The notes below the pieces were generated by a model. The model was not told where the DNA came from, did no database searches, and worked only from the letters and a program-made list of their open reading frames with translations. From Nematocida parisii ERTm1 (lineage: Eukaryota; Microsporidia): a DNA stretch of 64,000 nucleotides. Below are positions 1-9,065 of this stretch, in pieces (the stretch's first letter is position 1; each line of letters opens with the position of its first letter). The DNA lies in the NCBI RefSeq assembly GCF_000250985.1, contig NW_013524647.1:501533-565532 (forward strand). The letters are read 5' to 3'. Made by a program: the position numbers and the translations under genes.

Positions 1-233
1 GCCTTTGTTTTAATAAAATAACTGTTAATATGGGTGCTCTAACAGATTATCCTACATAACTCATGCCCACTTAGTATTACCACAGTAATAAAAATAAATT
101 ATATACGTATACTTATTATGACTATTATATAATAATTACTGCTTGTGTATAAAATACTTAAAGGAGAAATATAAAATACTTTAATTCGTCCGTTTTTTAA
201 AAGAGTAAATAAGCATAAAATATTTATAAATGC
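1..233. other. AT-rich left flank
   Basis: No gene is visible before the family member at 234. The stretch holds AT-rich sequence and a phrase (ACATAACTCATG near 53-64) resembling the conserved non-coding tail found at about 4420 and 63950, so it may be the end of a decayed family gene lying outside the window. Confidence 0.4.
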
Positions 234-1691
234 ATGGTAGGACATATTGATGAGAATGAGTTAAGAATAAAATTACAAAGAGAATCCAAAGATAAACAAG
301 GAAAGGTAGAACCAAAAGATATCGATAAATTATTTAATATAATAACAGAAATTAACAGAGAAAGAAGAATATTCACTGATTTACCTGAACCACTAAGTAT
401 TCTGGCATATAATATGCTTTATAAGCAAATGTATAATAGAATTAAATTTAAGCAATATACTGATGATTATATTGTATCAAAAATGAATGACTGTATAAAA
501 CATATAGACTTAATTATAGATATAATTATGAATGTGGCAGAAGAATTAGAGAGTGACGATCAAAAACATGCATTTTATAGATTGGTAGGGAATAATCATA
601 TGATTATGGCACAAGTATATAAATTTAAATGGGATTTCTTCATTCTTTCCATTAATATACTGTGTAAGAAAGCCGGCATACAAAAATTAAATGGTAAAAT
701 AACTTCAGAAGATGCCATGGTTAAGCTATGTGGGTTAACTGACTCAGGAGAGTGCTCTAGATTACAGAGAGTGCTAGATATATTAATAAAACATGGCGAT
801 AATCTAACAATAACAGATGAGAATGGGATAGAACAATCAAATATAAGTAATTTAGGATTGACTGAAGATGATATTTATTCATTATATTTACTCGCAAGAA
901 CATATAGATGGAATAATGTTGATTTTAATAAGTTTTTAAATGATTCAATTTATAATTCAATTTATGCTGAAGATAATGAGCATTCTTTAAATTATTCTAT
1001 TAGTGGTTTATATAAAACAGTATTTGATATGTCTGAAAGTAATGGTATATCAAATATTGAATCATATAAAATGAGAATATAGATAAAATTAAAGAATACT
1101 TAAATGAACTAATGAGTAAAGAAAGAATGGGCATTGATAATGAAATTAGAGAATCAAAAGTGTATAATCATATAAAGCACATAAACACTTTAATATTGAA
1201 GACTTCAAGAATAACGTAATTCAAAAGTATTTAAAATCAATAGAATCTGGTATTTTAAGTATTATTGGTCCATATGGCACTACAAAATTGTAAGTAGAGA
1301 ACCAAAAAACACGAATAGAATACAAAATAATGGGATTAACTCTAAAGTAGTAACTTTACCAGAAATACGCTCTACACTAACACAGCCTATAAATAAACCT
1401 AAGAGTCAGTTAGTAGAAGCTAATAAATTAGGAAATGTAAATAATAAGAACCAGACAGAAACCATCTCTACATCCACTCCACCTATTCATACTTTTTCTA
1501 TTACTCCAGACCGGTCTAATGAAAAATTATCTCCACAGAATAAAGAATCCCCTACAAGTTTCTGGAATACTAAAAATATGCTAATTATAGTAATATTTAT
1601 GATTATTTCGATGATTGTTCTTAGTATAAGATTGTTACACTCTAATGAAACAATGAAGATTATGAATAATTTAAATACTTCATTGTTTTAA
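234..1691 (+). pseudogene. Tail-anchored paralogous family member, frame-disrupted
   Basis: The open part (234-1082, 282 residues) matches three other proteins in this window (19139-20356, 35448-36785, 45911-47113). Shared features are an N-terminal I-D-E/D-x-x-L-R-I pattern, the phrase FTDLPEPLSILAYN and a central SNxxxLGLTxDDIYSL block. Homology does not stop at the TAG at 1080. It continues in a second frame from about 1070 to 1217, in a third from about 1180 to 1293, and in a fourth from about 1350 to 1691, ending in a hydrophobic segment (about 1577-1640) and a short polar tail as in the intact copies. Three frame changes therefore separate the N-terminal part from the linker and membrane anchor. 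The start at 234 (MVGHID) is supported by the paralog start MVGYID at 47113. Function is unknown; the family looks lineage-specific and membrane-anchored. It is called a pseudogene because several independent breaks are unlikely to be sequencing errors. Confidence 0.75.
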
Positions 1692-1902
1692 TATCTATAA
1701 ACTTTAGACGACTTAATAACCATCCCTGAGCCAGAAGTACAGATCTAACACACCAAGAATAAAAGCAATAAATAACCAATTAAATAATACCATTTATAAG
1801 CATGCCCATATCAAGAACTTAGTAGTGTGTTATACAGATACTTCACATTTATCATCTGTAAGTCGTGCCATTATGCCTATGCATAAATGATATTTATTCT
1901 TT

Positions 1903-2243
1903 ATGACGTACTCACGAGGAGTAACGCCACCGCCGCCCTGCTACGTAGCCAAGAGAGAGAAGAGAGTGAAAGGGGAGAGCTCTTTATTGTCTTTAGGAAG
2001 CGGCCCAAGCCTGCGCGGACATGGAGTCCCGGGCGCAGTTGTGTTAGGCCTGGCGCTGAAGTTAAGCCGTCGATGCTTCCCTGAGTCTCCCCCTAAATTG
2101 GGGGAAGAGCTCCGGTTAAATAGTCGGAAGTTGATATACTGATTCAGAGATCCCGGCCTTTGCTTTGGCGGGATCACCGCGCGAGCTGGCGCGCAGACGG
2201 ATCGCCCTCGGGGGCTCCCGTCCGAGTGGTGGTGTCACCACAC
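1903..2243 (+). ncRNA. GC-rich structured RNA candidate (about 320-340 nt), class unresolved
   Basis: This island is far richer in G+C than its surroundings and has no convincing ORF. Visible helices: a terminal stem ACGCCACC (1924-1931) with GGTGGTGT (2228-2235); GAGCTCTT (1977-1984) with AAGAGCTC (2105-2112); AGGAAGC (near 1995) with GCTTCC (near 2075); CTGCGC-GGAC (2011-2020) with GTCC (2026-2029) and GCGCAG (2033-2038); CCCCC (2089-2093) with GGGGG (2100-2104); GATCCC (2149-2154) with GGGATC (2170-2175); GACGG (2196-2200) with CCGTC (2218-2222). End-to-end closure by a long stem fits an RNase P/MRP-type RNA better than an SRP RNA, but I could not align the diagnostic conserved regions of either. 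A short GAAGTTAAGC at 2058-2067 recalls 5S rRNA, but the spacing is wrong. The strand is chosen from the terminal stem and the T-rich downstream sequence and is not certain. Confidence 0.6.
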
Positions 2244-2411
2244 TTTATAATATATTCAGATGGGATTATTCTTATTATTTGAACAATATTGCAAATGTAA
2301 TGATGCATGGACTAAATTAAAATAATTTTTGACATCACATATCAAAGAAATCAATTTAATCATGTTGTCTATAAATAGAAATTGAGAATTAATTAATGCT
2401 AAAATTTCCTA

Positions 2412-4304
2412 ATGAATAATTCTAAGAATTCAACTACAAGAATAGCACAAAATATAAAAGAAGTATTAACAACAATAAAAGCAAAAGAATGCACAGTTAA
2501 AAGAAGGTTACAAACACTAAAAAACAGCAATATTATAGTTTTAGCTGTGGTAGTGCTTTTTCTGAGGGAGATATACTCTTCAAATATAGAGATGGTATCC
2601 AATATGTTATCTGTTGTAGAAAATTATACAATAAGTAGTCCAGAAATAGGTGATGTGGAAATTCATCCAGATGGAAATTTGAATCTAATGATGTCATATG
2701 TGCATACTAAGAGTGGGCATATGATGATATTAAGATGTTTGAATACAAACATAATAATGGGGCATCCGGAAAAAATGGTAGAAATGCATAACCAACTCAA
2801 TAGGGACAGTACAAAATACAATACTGGGAAAGATATGCTGAACCCTATTCTACCATATGAAGGAAATGTGCTAGAGTATATTAAAGAACACCATGCGATT
2901 CTTCTTTGGCTATATGATTCTAATGGTATGATGTCATATAACTCGAAAAAAGATGATTTGGCACATTTGTTTGCAATGAACTCTATCAATGGAAAAGACG
3001 AAGATGAATACATTGAAGGAGACTATAAGCTAATGGCTGCATTATTTCTTCTATCAGAAGGTCTTAAGTTGCCTCTTAAGCATGAACACATTAATGACGA
3101 ACCAAAAATTACTTTATACAAGTATAATGAAGACAATGAAAATACTATTTTTCAAATTAATGACATACCATGGAATGAAAACAAGAAGAATCAAAATGTA
3201 CGCGAATTAATTAACTTTTTATTTAAGTACTACAACAGCCCTGTATTAGAAGCTGCTGGATTTAAAGATCCAACCAACTATGAAGAGTATGCCACAGGAA
3301 ATTTTATATACACCCCAGGATTCCTTATACGGACCTACATATACCATTATTTAAATAGAATAAAAAGAACAGAACCAAAACTGTTTGTTAATGCAGTGCA
3401 TGATATATTGAGGTTGTATATGCCAAAAAAGGAACAAACTAGCGATAAAACAGATATACAGTCTAAAGCAGAGGAGATATTCAAAAAGCTCTTTATGGTT
3501 ACTAGTAATTCAGAATCGGACATTAAAAAGAAGAAGCGCCTTATGATTAGAGACATAAAAAATATATTAGAAGTAAATGACTTCTTATATAATCCTAATA
3601 GTTGCAATCTTGCTAAAAAAGAGACCACTGAGTTGGTTGATATGCTTAGCGCAGATCTTTCTAACAGAGAGAACGACTCCTTTATGCGAATTGCGCTTAA
3701 TGACTATATGAAATACTTATCCGTGCATAAAAAATATAATAATGAAGATGAGAATGGTATTGCCAAATACATGTTTGAGTTAAGTAAGGAGCAATTTGAA
3801 ATGTTCTCTAAAAATAAGCTTATTGGCATTAAGCACTGTGTTCCATATGCGGGAATACCAAACCAATATGATTTAGCTTTTCTACTAATAGCAAGAGCAT
3901 TTAGAATGAATCTGAAGAGAACTGACCCTGTAATGATGCTAATTAAGAATTTGCTAGCAAATGCATATAGGAAAATCTCTGTGGTCAATAATGAACAAGA
4001 ATATTTGGTACATTATATTGCAGCTTTTATTCTTGAGACATATATTGACGGAAGACCTAATATAACTTCTATTCTAGACCCGAAATCATTGAAGACTGAT
4101 GAAATGCTAGAAGATTCTACAGAGAAGCTAAAACCTATTTCAGATATACTTGTATATCTGTCAGTTAAGCGTGCAGACTCTGCACTTATTAAATTTATAC
4201 TGGCATACAAACAAATGGAAAAGATATATAATAATTTATGTGGCATAGGTAAGCTAATAGAAGAAAAATTTGTTTTCTTAGAAAATAGCATTCTTAAAAT
4301 TTGA
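2412..4304 (+). CDS. Large lineage-specific family protein with N-terminal signal anchor
   Basis: 630 residues. I do not recognise a conserved domain. A basic leader of about 38 residues precedes a hydrophobic stretch (about residues 39-51, IIVLAVVVLFL), consistent with a signal anchor or late signal peptide. The protein is paralogous to the 914-residue product at 42618-45362. Shared blocks include A-x-LLLLSEG, an ELINFxxxYY/RR helix, and a TGxFxxxxGFLIxxYIxxY block followed by an acidic helix with NAVHDIL or DAVYELL. The last codons (FVFLENSILKI) recur in degraded form at about 62830, so a third copy once existed there. It lies next to a tail-anchored family member and the RNA candidate, a subtelomere-like mix. 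Location at the spore/host interface is inference only. Function unknown. Confidence 0.75.
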   Translation: MNNSKNSTTRIAQNIKEVLTTIKAKECTVKRRLQTLKNSNIIVLAVVVLFLREIYSSNIEMVSNMLSVVENYTISSPEIGDVEIHPDGNLNLMMSYVHTKSGHMMILRCLNTNIIMGHPEKMVEMHNQLNRDSTKYNTGKDMLNPILPYEGNVLEYIKEHHAILLWLYDSNGMMSYNSKKDDLAHLFAMNSINGKDEDEYIEGDYKLMAALFLLSEGLKLPLKHEHINDEPKITLYKYNEDNENTIFQINDIPWNENKKNQNVRELINFLFKYYNSPVLEAAGFKDPTNYEEYATGNFIYTPGFLIRTYIYHYLNRIKRTEPKLFVNAVHDILRLYMPKKEQTSDKTDIQSKAEEIFKKLFMVTSNSESDIKKKKRLMIRDIKNILEVNDFLYNPNSCNLAKKETTELVDMLSADLSNRENDSFMRIALNDYMKYLSVHKKYNNEDENGIAKYMFELSKEQFEMFSKNKLIGIKHCVPYAGIPNQYDLAFLLIARAFRMNLKRTDPVMMLIKNLLANAYRKISVVNNEQEYLVHYIAAFILETYIDGRPNITSILDPKSLKTDEMLEDSTEKLKPISDILVYLSVKRADSALIKFILAYKQMEKIYNNLCGIGKLIEEKFVFLENSILKI

Positions 4305-4475
4305 CTTTTATTGAATCTGTATATGTATTTACAGTCGGTATAATCAATTTAATTTATGTTGACTTGTTGTGACAGCAATAATTTCTGATCTAACCTGTGC
4401 TGCCATGTTTATGTAAACATTACAATAACTCATGTCATGCTAAACTAATACTATTCTTAGCATACAACAGAAAAT
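4305..4475 (+). repeat. Conserved non-coding tail of the large family (copy 1)
   Basis: Sequence directly after the stop of the 2412 gene recurs at about 62872-62995 and, with an internal deletion, at about 63888-64000. Shared phrases are TATAATCAATTTAATTTATG, TTTATGTAA and TTAGCATACAACA. Conservation past the stop codon suggests duplication of whole segments, or a shared 3' untranslated or regulatory element. Confidence 0.65.
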
Positions 4476-4555
4476 ATATCTAAACAGAAGAAAGCACAGT
4501 GGTTTTCTATCATATAATAAACCATGCCTAATGTGGAAGCCTCATGCCTGTAAAG

Positions 4556-4912
4556 TCTTATAGAGCTGTTATATATGAAATTGAAGCTATATAAGGCAAG
4601 AATAATAAAAATTTTAATGGGCTGATTATTGCAAGGGGATAAACAACTAATACAATTGTTATTTGTCTAACCCAAGGCAGATCATTAAGAAGAATTAAAG
4701 ATATGATAAAAACATCATGGGTACAGAAAAAGGAAGGATCAGATAACATCTTATTTATACCAAATATTCCCAGGGGTGTATTTGCACTATTATACATTCT
4801 AAATAATCTAGATATTGATTATAGTAGGTCCGTAATATCCGATACCAATGCCTTGATATTTGCAACAAGACCAGGCACTAGCAAATCACTACAATTTAAT
4901 GGTATGGTCTAA
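4556..4912 (+). pseudogene. Decayed coding remnant of unknown origin
   Basis: One frame reads as protein-like sequence from about 4556, interrupted by TAA codons near 4592 and 4640, then stays open from 4703 to 4912 (69 codons; phrases IPNIPRGVFALLYILNNL and NALIFATRPGTSKS). No promoter-like start context is seen and I recognise no family. It may be a fragment of a lineage-specific gene. The surroundings (4476-5040) hold nothing else I can support. Confidence 0.3.
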
Positions 4913-5039
4913 AATAGGAAGTGTCTGGGACGAATGTACAGTGCTTAATATCCACTCATTTAAGACCCCACAAACCTTATATCAATAAACTGGTATCTAT
5001 TAAAATGGCTCTATGCGTAAATCTACAAGAATGACATAG

Positions 5040-5210
5040 AAGTTCTTATTATACATATACTACTAGTACATAATATACACACATACACACATATATATAC
5101 ACATGTATATACTACTATATACTATATATACTACTAGTACATAATATACACATGTATATACTATATATACTTATTTATACTTATTTATACATCTATACTA
5201 CATATATATT
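5040..5210. repeat. TA/CA-rich microsatellite
   Basis: Alternating ACATATATATAC and ACACATGTATATAC units, with the phrase TACTACTAGTACATAATATA occurring twice in near-identical form (about 5059 and 5125). It fills the space before DRE2. No coding sense. Confidence 0.8.
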
Positions 5211-5240
5211 TTTAGTCTAATTCATTTTTATTATTTAATT

Positions 5241-5528
5241 TTATACTTCATCTGGATTGAATTCTACTTCTGAATTGGCTTTAAATGGAGGTAATCCAGT
5301 GTATGGGCAAGAAGAACATCTAAATGCATCACCTAAATTACAATTACCACAGTTTGATTCAACTGGTATATTATTACTGGTGTTTTTTAATTCTTCAGCC
5401 TCTATCTCTTTTTTACCACATGTACAATTAGCACAGGCTCTTCTTTTCTCTTTCCTTACTGGTTTTATTAATTTGCTTATATCTTCTGTGTATAATAATT
5501 CTTCATCTGAAACAAATCCATCCTCCAT
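5241..5528 (-). CDS. DRE2: Anamorsin/Dre2 C-terminal domain, minimal form
   Basis: 95 residues, corresponding only to the CIAPIN1 domain of Dre2/anamorsin, the Fe-S protein that accepts electrons from Tah18 in cytosolic iron-sulphur cluster assembly. The second cluster motif is complete: C60-x2-C63-x7-C71-x2-C74 within the hallmark [19 protein letters not shown]. The first motif shows C32, C35 and C37, but the fourth cysteine expected about nine residues upstream is absent. The N-terminal methyltransferase-like domain of fungal and animal Dre2 is missing entirely, leaving a 30-residue acidic/basic leader. The start at 5528 gives MEDGF; no earlier in-frame Met fits. The gene is divergent from the transporter that starts at 5587. 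Confidence 0.9.
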   Translation of the reverse strand: MEDGFVSDEELLYTEDISKLIKPVRKEKRRACANCTCGKKEIEAEELKNTSNNIPVESNCGNCNLGDAFRCSSCPYTGLPPFKANSEVEFNPDEV

Positions 5529-5586
5529 GCAATTATTCTGTATAAAAAATTGTAAAGCATTAAAAATAGTTTACAAATTATTTTAT

Positions 5587-6735
5587 ATGAAAACAGTTGA
5601 GCTATGCGCGGGATACTTCAACCTCTTAAAAACCATAATGGGTGCTGGTATAATCAGTTACCCAATGTTTTTCTGTACATACGGTAGTATTACTGCTACT
5701 GTATTTTCATGTATTGCTGCTATTCTAACTTTCTTTAGTCTTATGATGCTGTGTGAGTGTGCAGACTATGCAAATACTCGGGATAAAACATTCTCTGCTG
5801 TTCTTAGTAAGATATGGCCTGGTATATCTGGGATGTTCAATGTAATTGTATTTGTTAAGTGCTTTGGTGTGAGTATCTCATATTTAGTCCTGTTACAGCC
5901 CATGCTTATATACCTCCTTAAAATGACTGGAATAGTATACTTACAGAATATAACTAAAGTACAAATAACTCTGTTGTACGTGCTGATTATGTTTCCTATA
6001 TGTACAATGAAAGACTTAAAGAGTCTTAGGTACAGTTCTATGATAGGTATATTTGGCGTGTATATATGTATAGCAGGCAGTATATATAATTATATGCTCA
6101 TAAGAGATAATACTCCTGAATTAATGCCAAATCCTCCTTTTTTTAATTATCCTTCATATAAATGGATAGGATCAGTGGGGCAGTTCATATTCTCATTTAC
6201 ATGCCATCAGAATATATTCAGTATTAGATCTTCTCTAACAAACCCCAGTAGTAAAAATATGAAATACATCACAGGGCTTGGTATTGGTACTGCATTAATA
6301 CTTTACGTTGTATTTGGGTTTATAATTTATATGGCATACGGTGATAAAACACAAGATAATATATTTGTGTTATTTGCTGATGGGAAGATTAAAAATGCAG
6401 TGTACATATTCTATACTCTGTTCATATCCTGCTCACTCCCCTTGCAAATATACCCAGCAAGAGACTGTCTAGTAGAATGGGTCAGCACAAGAAGTAACAA
6501 AAATACATTTTCAATCAGAGTATGGTGCACTGGCCTACTTATCACGGCAGCCGCCCTAATTTCTTTACCTAAAATATCTCTAACAACCATCCAAACAGTA
6601 GTTGGTGGTACTGCATCTACAATTATGTGCAATTTCATTCCCGCTGTATGTATTATGAAAATACCCAGGAAGAAGTCATACATTGAGAAAAATCACAGCA
6701 TTTCTGCTAGTAACTTACGGTATACTTGCAGTTAG
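5587..6735 (+). CDS. Amino acid transporter, AAAP family
   Basis: 382 residues from the ATG at 5587. A polytopic membrane protein with about ten or eleven hydrophobic segments. The N-terminal signature NLLKTIMGAGIISYPM is characteristic of the amino acid/auxin permease (AAAP) family. A central block (FSFTCHQNIFSI, residues about 204-215) matches the conserved region where these carriers have F-x-C-H-x-N, and G(Y/F)-x-x-Y-x-x-Y-G-D-x-T-x-D-N-I follows. AAAP carriers move neutral or basic amino acids with cations. The reading frame is open upstream to 5257, but that part overlaps DRE2 on the other strand and lacks membrane character. The context TTTTATATG at 5587 matches other starts in the window. 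Confidence 0.85.
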   Translation: MKTVELCAGYFNLLKTIMGAGIISYPMFFCTYGSITATVFSCIAAILTFFSLMMLCECADYANTRDKTFSAVLSKIWPGISGMFNVIVFVKCFGVSISYLVLLQPMLIYLLKMTGIVYLQNITKVQITLLYVLIMFPICTMKDLKSLRYSSMIGIFGVYICIAGSIYNYMLIRDNTPELMPNPPFFNYPSYKWIGSVGQFIFSFTCHQNIFSIRSSLTNPSSKNMKYITGLGIGTALILYVVFGFIIYMAYGDKTQDNIFVLFADGKIKNAVYIFYTLFISCSLPLQIYPARDCLVEWVSTRSNKNTFSIRVWCTGLLITAAALISLPKISLTTIQTVVGGTASTIMCNFIPAVCIMKIPRKKSYIEKNHSISASNLRYTCS

Positions 6736-7756
6736 TGGGGTTTTTGTTAAAGTAAGCAGTGAATTAAAATAAATTAGTATATATTACTGTATTATACGTT
6801 ATTTTAATATTTCAGTTAATAACAGATTAATTCATCCATTTTAATAATAAATATTTTAAAAGTCTTCAGTTATTATAAATACACTTTAAAAATAAAAATA
6901 AAATATTACTATAACTTATAACACATGTATAGAATAGGATAAGGTATGCGTGTGGTAAGGATAAGTAAGGAGTATATGAAGAGGGGGAATAAGTTATATC
7001 TAATAGGAGTGGTTATGGTGTGTATTGTATGCTATAGTATGGTATATTTACTGACCATACTCTATCTTACTATTACTACACATATACCCCTATCACACCA
7101 CACACATGCCACTCTTATTATACCCCTATCATCCATTATCCATAACCATACCTATAACACATCATTCCCTATCCCTACCAGCTATCCTCATCTATTCCCT
7201 CCTCTTATCATCTATCCCATGTTATCATCCCTCTACCTGATGTCATTATCTCTTCACATATCCACCTCTTATCACCTGTCTTCTCTTCTCCTCTTCTTTT
7301 TTCTTCTCTTCTCTTCTCCTCTCCTCTTATCATCTGGTTCCTCTTATCACCTGTCTTCTCTTCTTTTTTCTTCTTTTTTTTTATCTTTTCTCTATTTATG
7401 CTTTTACTGTAATCGCATTTTATTAATTTTACTATTATTCACTAATAAAAATTATTAATAACACATAGTGTAATAAATTATAGTTATTTTTATTTATATA
7501 ATTTATGGTACAATTACTATAAAGTACTATTAAAATTAATAAAATATGTTTCTACCTTTACTATAAAATAACTTAAAACATTAAAAATTTTATCATTGAT
7601 AGGCTGATTGAGAGAGAAGAAAGGACAAAAATACAGAAAATACTCCTATAATCAGAAAAACTGAAGGTTTTACATAAGAAAAGGGGCAATATCCTTCAAT
7701 ACGCCAACTGACCAATAAACAGACGATTTCATAAAACTCTCTGCAAAATTTTCCTT
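6736..7756. repeat. Low-complexity interval with polypyrimidine tract
   Basis: Intergenic. From about 6940 to 7040 the + strand is purine-rich. From about 7060 to 7400 it is almost pure pyrimidine, with CTCTTATCA and TCACCTGTCTTCTCTTCT phrases recurring at about 7267, 7327 and 7345. Open frames here (for example 6946-7458) encode only L/S/H/T-rich low-complexity sequence, so no gene is called. The rest of the interval (6736-6940 and 7450-7756) is plain AT-rich sequence. Confidence 0.75.
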
Positions 7757-9007
7757 ATGAACAGCGGAGAAAACCACAGAAGTGCTCTGGCAGAAATAAT
7801 AACCATATACAGAAAAATGAAAAAAGGAAGGGAAATGCCACATGTATACAAAAGTAGAAAGGGGAGAGAGATAGATGAGACAACAGAGTCCGTCTCCGAG
7901 ACAATAAGAAGTATTCCTAATATAAGAAGTCAAGAAAGAGAAGACTTAACACAAATGACATTTAATTTTTCTCCCCTACACGCGCTTAACCCATCTGGTC
8001 ACAAATATTTATTCTATTCAAAGAGTTCTGGCTTAGTGCAAACACAAGTGCTCGGGAACATAACAGCAAATTATTTAGAAACAAACAAAACCAACTTCTT
8101 TTGGCTGAACACGTTCAATCCAACAGACTCTGACTTACAGACACTTTGTAGTATGTTTGATATTCACGAATTAACTCTATTAGACATAAAAGAAGGAAAT
8201 ACAGATGAGAAGATAGAGGTATTTAAGCACTACACTTTTATATCAATGAAGCTAATGGTTGAAGCAGATCCAACGAATGACGACATCGACTTTAACATTT
8301 TAGTGTTCAAGGATTTTGTACTGACATTTCACGACAAGCCATGGATTAGTGTACAAGATACGTTTAACTTTATAGAATTATTATCAGCACACACACCGCT
8401 TACTCCCTCATGGGTTTTGTATTCAATTATAATTGAGTTCTTACAGGATATAAAATATCTTTCTGATGGGTGCACAGCAGCAACATCAGAGATTCAAGCA
8501 CTGTCAAAGACATTTAAAGAGGCTGACATGGCAAGCCTTCTAAAAAAGAATTTTACAGTGAGTTGCCAAGTGAATTCGCTTCAAATAACCACTCGGTACA
8601 AAATAGAAATACTTACAACGATAAAGAATCGGTGTAGGAAGAGGATTGTACCACTCGTGCAGAAATATCTTTCTGAGTCAATTGAAGATCTCAGAGATTT
8701 ATCAAAGAAATTAGGGGAGAATCACAGAGTATTAGAGAGGGCGCAGGATACGTACTTAGCACTGCTGAATGTAGCACAGACACAGGAAGGGAATGAAATG
8801 AACAAGTCTATGCGAAGAATGAGCTTAACTGCACTAATTCTATCACCGTGCCAGTTACTGTCTGGTATATGGGGAATGAATGTAAGAGTGCCAGGGGAAA
8901 AGAATGAAACCCTCTACCCATTCTTTGGAATAGTCTTTTTATCGATACTTCCATTGGTTTTCTATTTTTACGTGCCAATTAGACATGCACTCCGGCGTAT
9001 ACTTTGA
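7757..9007 (+). CDS. CorA-type divalent cation transporter
   Basis: 416 residues. The C-terminal membrane pair is typical of CorA/Alr/Mnr2 magnesium transporters: a first segment (LTALILSPCQLLSGIWGMN) ending in the invariant G-M-N at about residue 373, a short loop, then FFGIVFLSILPLVFYFYV. The long soluble N-terminal part has the alpha/beta and helical-stalk character of the family, including an N-terminal extension of about 60 basic residues as in fungal Alr/Mnr2 proteins. The start at 7757 follows CCTTATG; internal Met residues at about 22 and 27 are alternatives. The protein probably supplies Mg2+ across the plasma or an internal membrane; which membrane cannot be told. Confidence 0.85.
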   Translation: MNSGENHRSALAEIITIYRKMKKGREMPHVYKSRKGREIDETTESVSETIRSIPNIRSQEREDLTQMTFNFSPLHALNPSGHKYLFYSKSSGLVQTQVLGNITANYLETNKTNFFWLNTFNPTDSDLQTLCSMFDIHELTLLDIKEGNTDEKIEVFKHYTFISMKLMVEADPTNDDIDFNILVFKDFVLTFHDKPWISVQDTFNFIELLSAHTPLTPSWVLYSIIIEFLQDIKYLSDGCTAATSEIQALSKTFKEADMASLLKKNFTVSCQVNSLQITTRYKIEILTTIKNRCRKRIVPLVQKYLSESIEDLRDLSKKLGENHRVLERAQDTYLALLNVAQTQEGNEMNKSMRRMSLTALILSPCQLLSGIWGMNVRVPGEKNETLYPFFGIVFLSILPLVFYFYVPIRHALRRIL

Positions 9008-9065
9008 ATATTTGAATAAAGAAGTCGGCAGTTTCACGTATTAATACTTTTCCGATTTTTATTTC

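Noticed and set aside
2000-2110. 5S rRNA
   Set aside because: GAAGTTAAGC at 2058 resembles the 5S loop region, but the upstream GCGGCC lies about 58 bases away instead of about 42, and the remaining 5S elements are absent.
1887-2177. Open frames on both strands inside the GC-rich island
   Set aside because: Several overlapping frames are open only because the island is GC-rich. The helices explain the sequence better than any of the peptides, which look like no protein family.
5257-5586. N-terminal extension of the amino acid transporter
   Set aside because: It is antisense to DRE2, whose cysteine motifs are unmistakable, and carries no transporter sequence. The ATG at 5587 has the local start context.
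6946-7458. 170-residue ORF in the polypyrimidine region
   Set aside because: The later two thirds are repetitive L/S/H/T-rich sequence imposed by a C/T tract. No family resemblance or start context.
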